Assembly (NCBI GenBank): GCA_012964965.1
Contig: DTTB01000157.1
Location: 1 to 5,247 of the forward strand
DNA from: Candidatus Nitrosopelagicus sp.
GTDB lineage: Archaea; Thermoproteota; Nitrososphaeria; Nitrososphaerales; Nitrosopumilaceae
Length of the DNA stretch: 5,247 bases
Reading direction: 5' to 3'
Shown here: positions 5,235 through 5,247 of the stretch, in pieces
How positions within the stretch are numbered: position 1 is the first letter of the stretch
Layout of the letters: each line of letters opens with the position of its first letter
Notes under the pieces: model-generated
What the model saw: the letters and a program-made list of their open reading frames with translations, nothing else
Databases searched by the model: none
What the model was told of the DNA's origin: nothing
Translations under genes and position numbers: made by a program

Positions 5235-5247
5235 ACCAGTTTGAATT

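Overview
The window is compact, AT-rich archaeal DNA, most likely from an ammonia-oxidising thaumarchaeon (Nitrososphaerota, Nitrosopumilus-like). This rests on four things: an archaeal-type ribosomal protein S11, an RtcB RNA ligase closely resembling the Pyrococcus enzyme, an archaeal-type tRNA gene without encoded CCA, and TATA-box promoters placed so that transcripts would be leaderless or nearly so. The lineage is judged from protein character, not from a database search. Apart from the first 100 bases there are almost no gaps between genes.

Left part (1-225): an AT-rich end with a 13-bp direct repeat, then tRNA-Thr(CGT) on the minus strand. A short gap of about 50 bp separates the tRNA from glmM and holds one perfectly palindromic TATA box (TTTATAAA, 195-202). 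The box is equally well spaced to start the tRNA leftward and glmM rightward.

Centre (225-3094, plus strand): a phosphohexomutase of the GlmM/PMM family overlaps thiL (thiamine-monophosphate kinase) by 17 nt, forming a two-gene operon. It is followed by rps11 with its own promoter. The S11 protein has an unusual N-terminal extension of about 66 residues built on five SEKAVE hexapeptide repeats. The last four repeats are identical at DNA level, which suggests recent tandem expansion. rps11 stands apart from the rps13-rps4-rpoD genes that accompany it in many archaea.

Right part (3091-5234, minus strand): rtcB, then a small PDCD5-like protein joined to it by an ATGA overlap, then an unrecognised 103-residue protein 6 nt further on. 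The three look like one operon. Its last stop codon overlaps the rps11 stop codon in the 4-bp convergent motif TTAG. The operon promoter lies outside the window.

No mobile elements, CRISPR arrays or defence genes were seen. The most interesting items are the shared palindromic promoter, the repeat-expanded S11 tail, and the coupling of an RNA-repair ligase to two uncharacterised small proteins.
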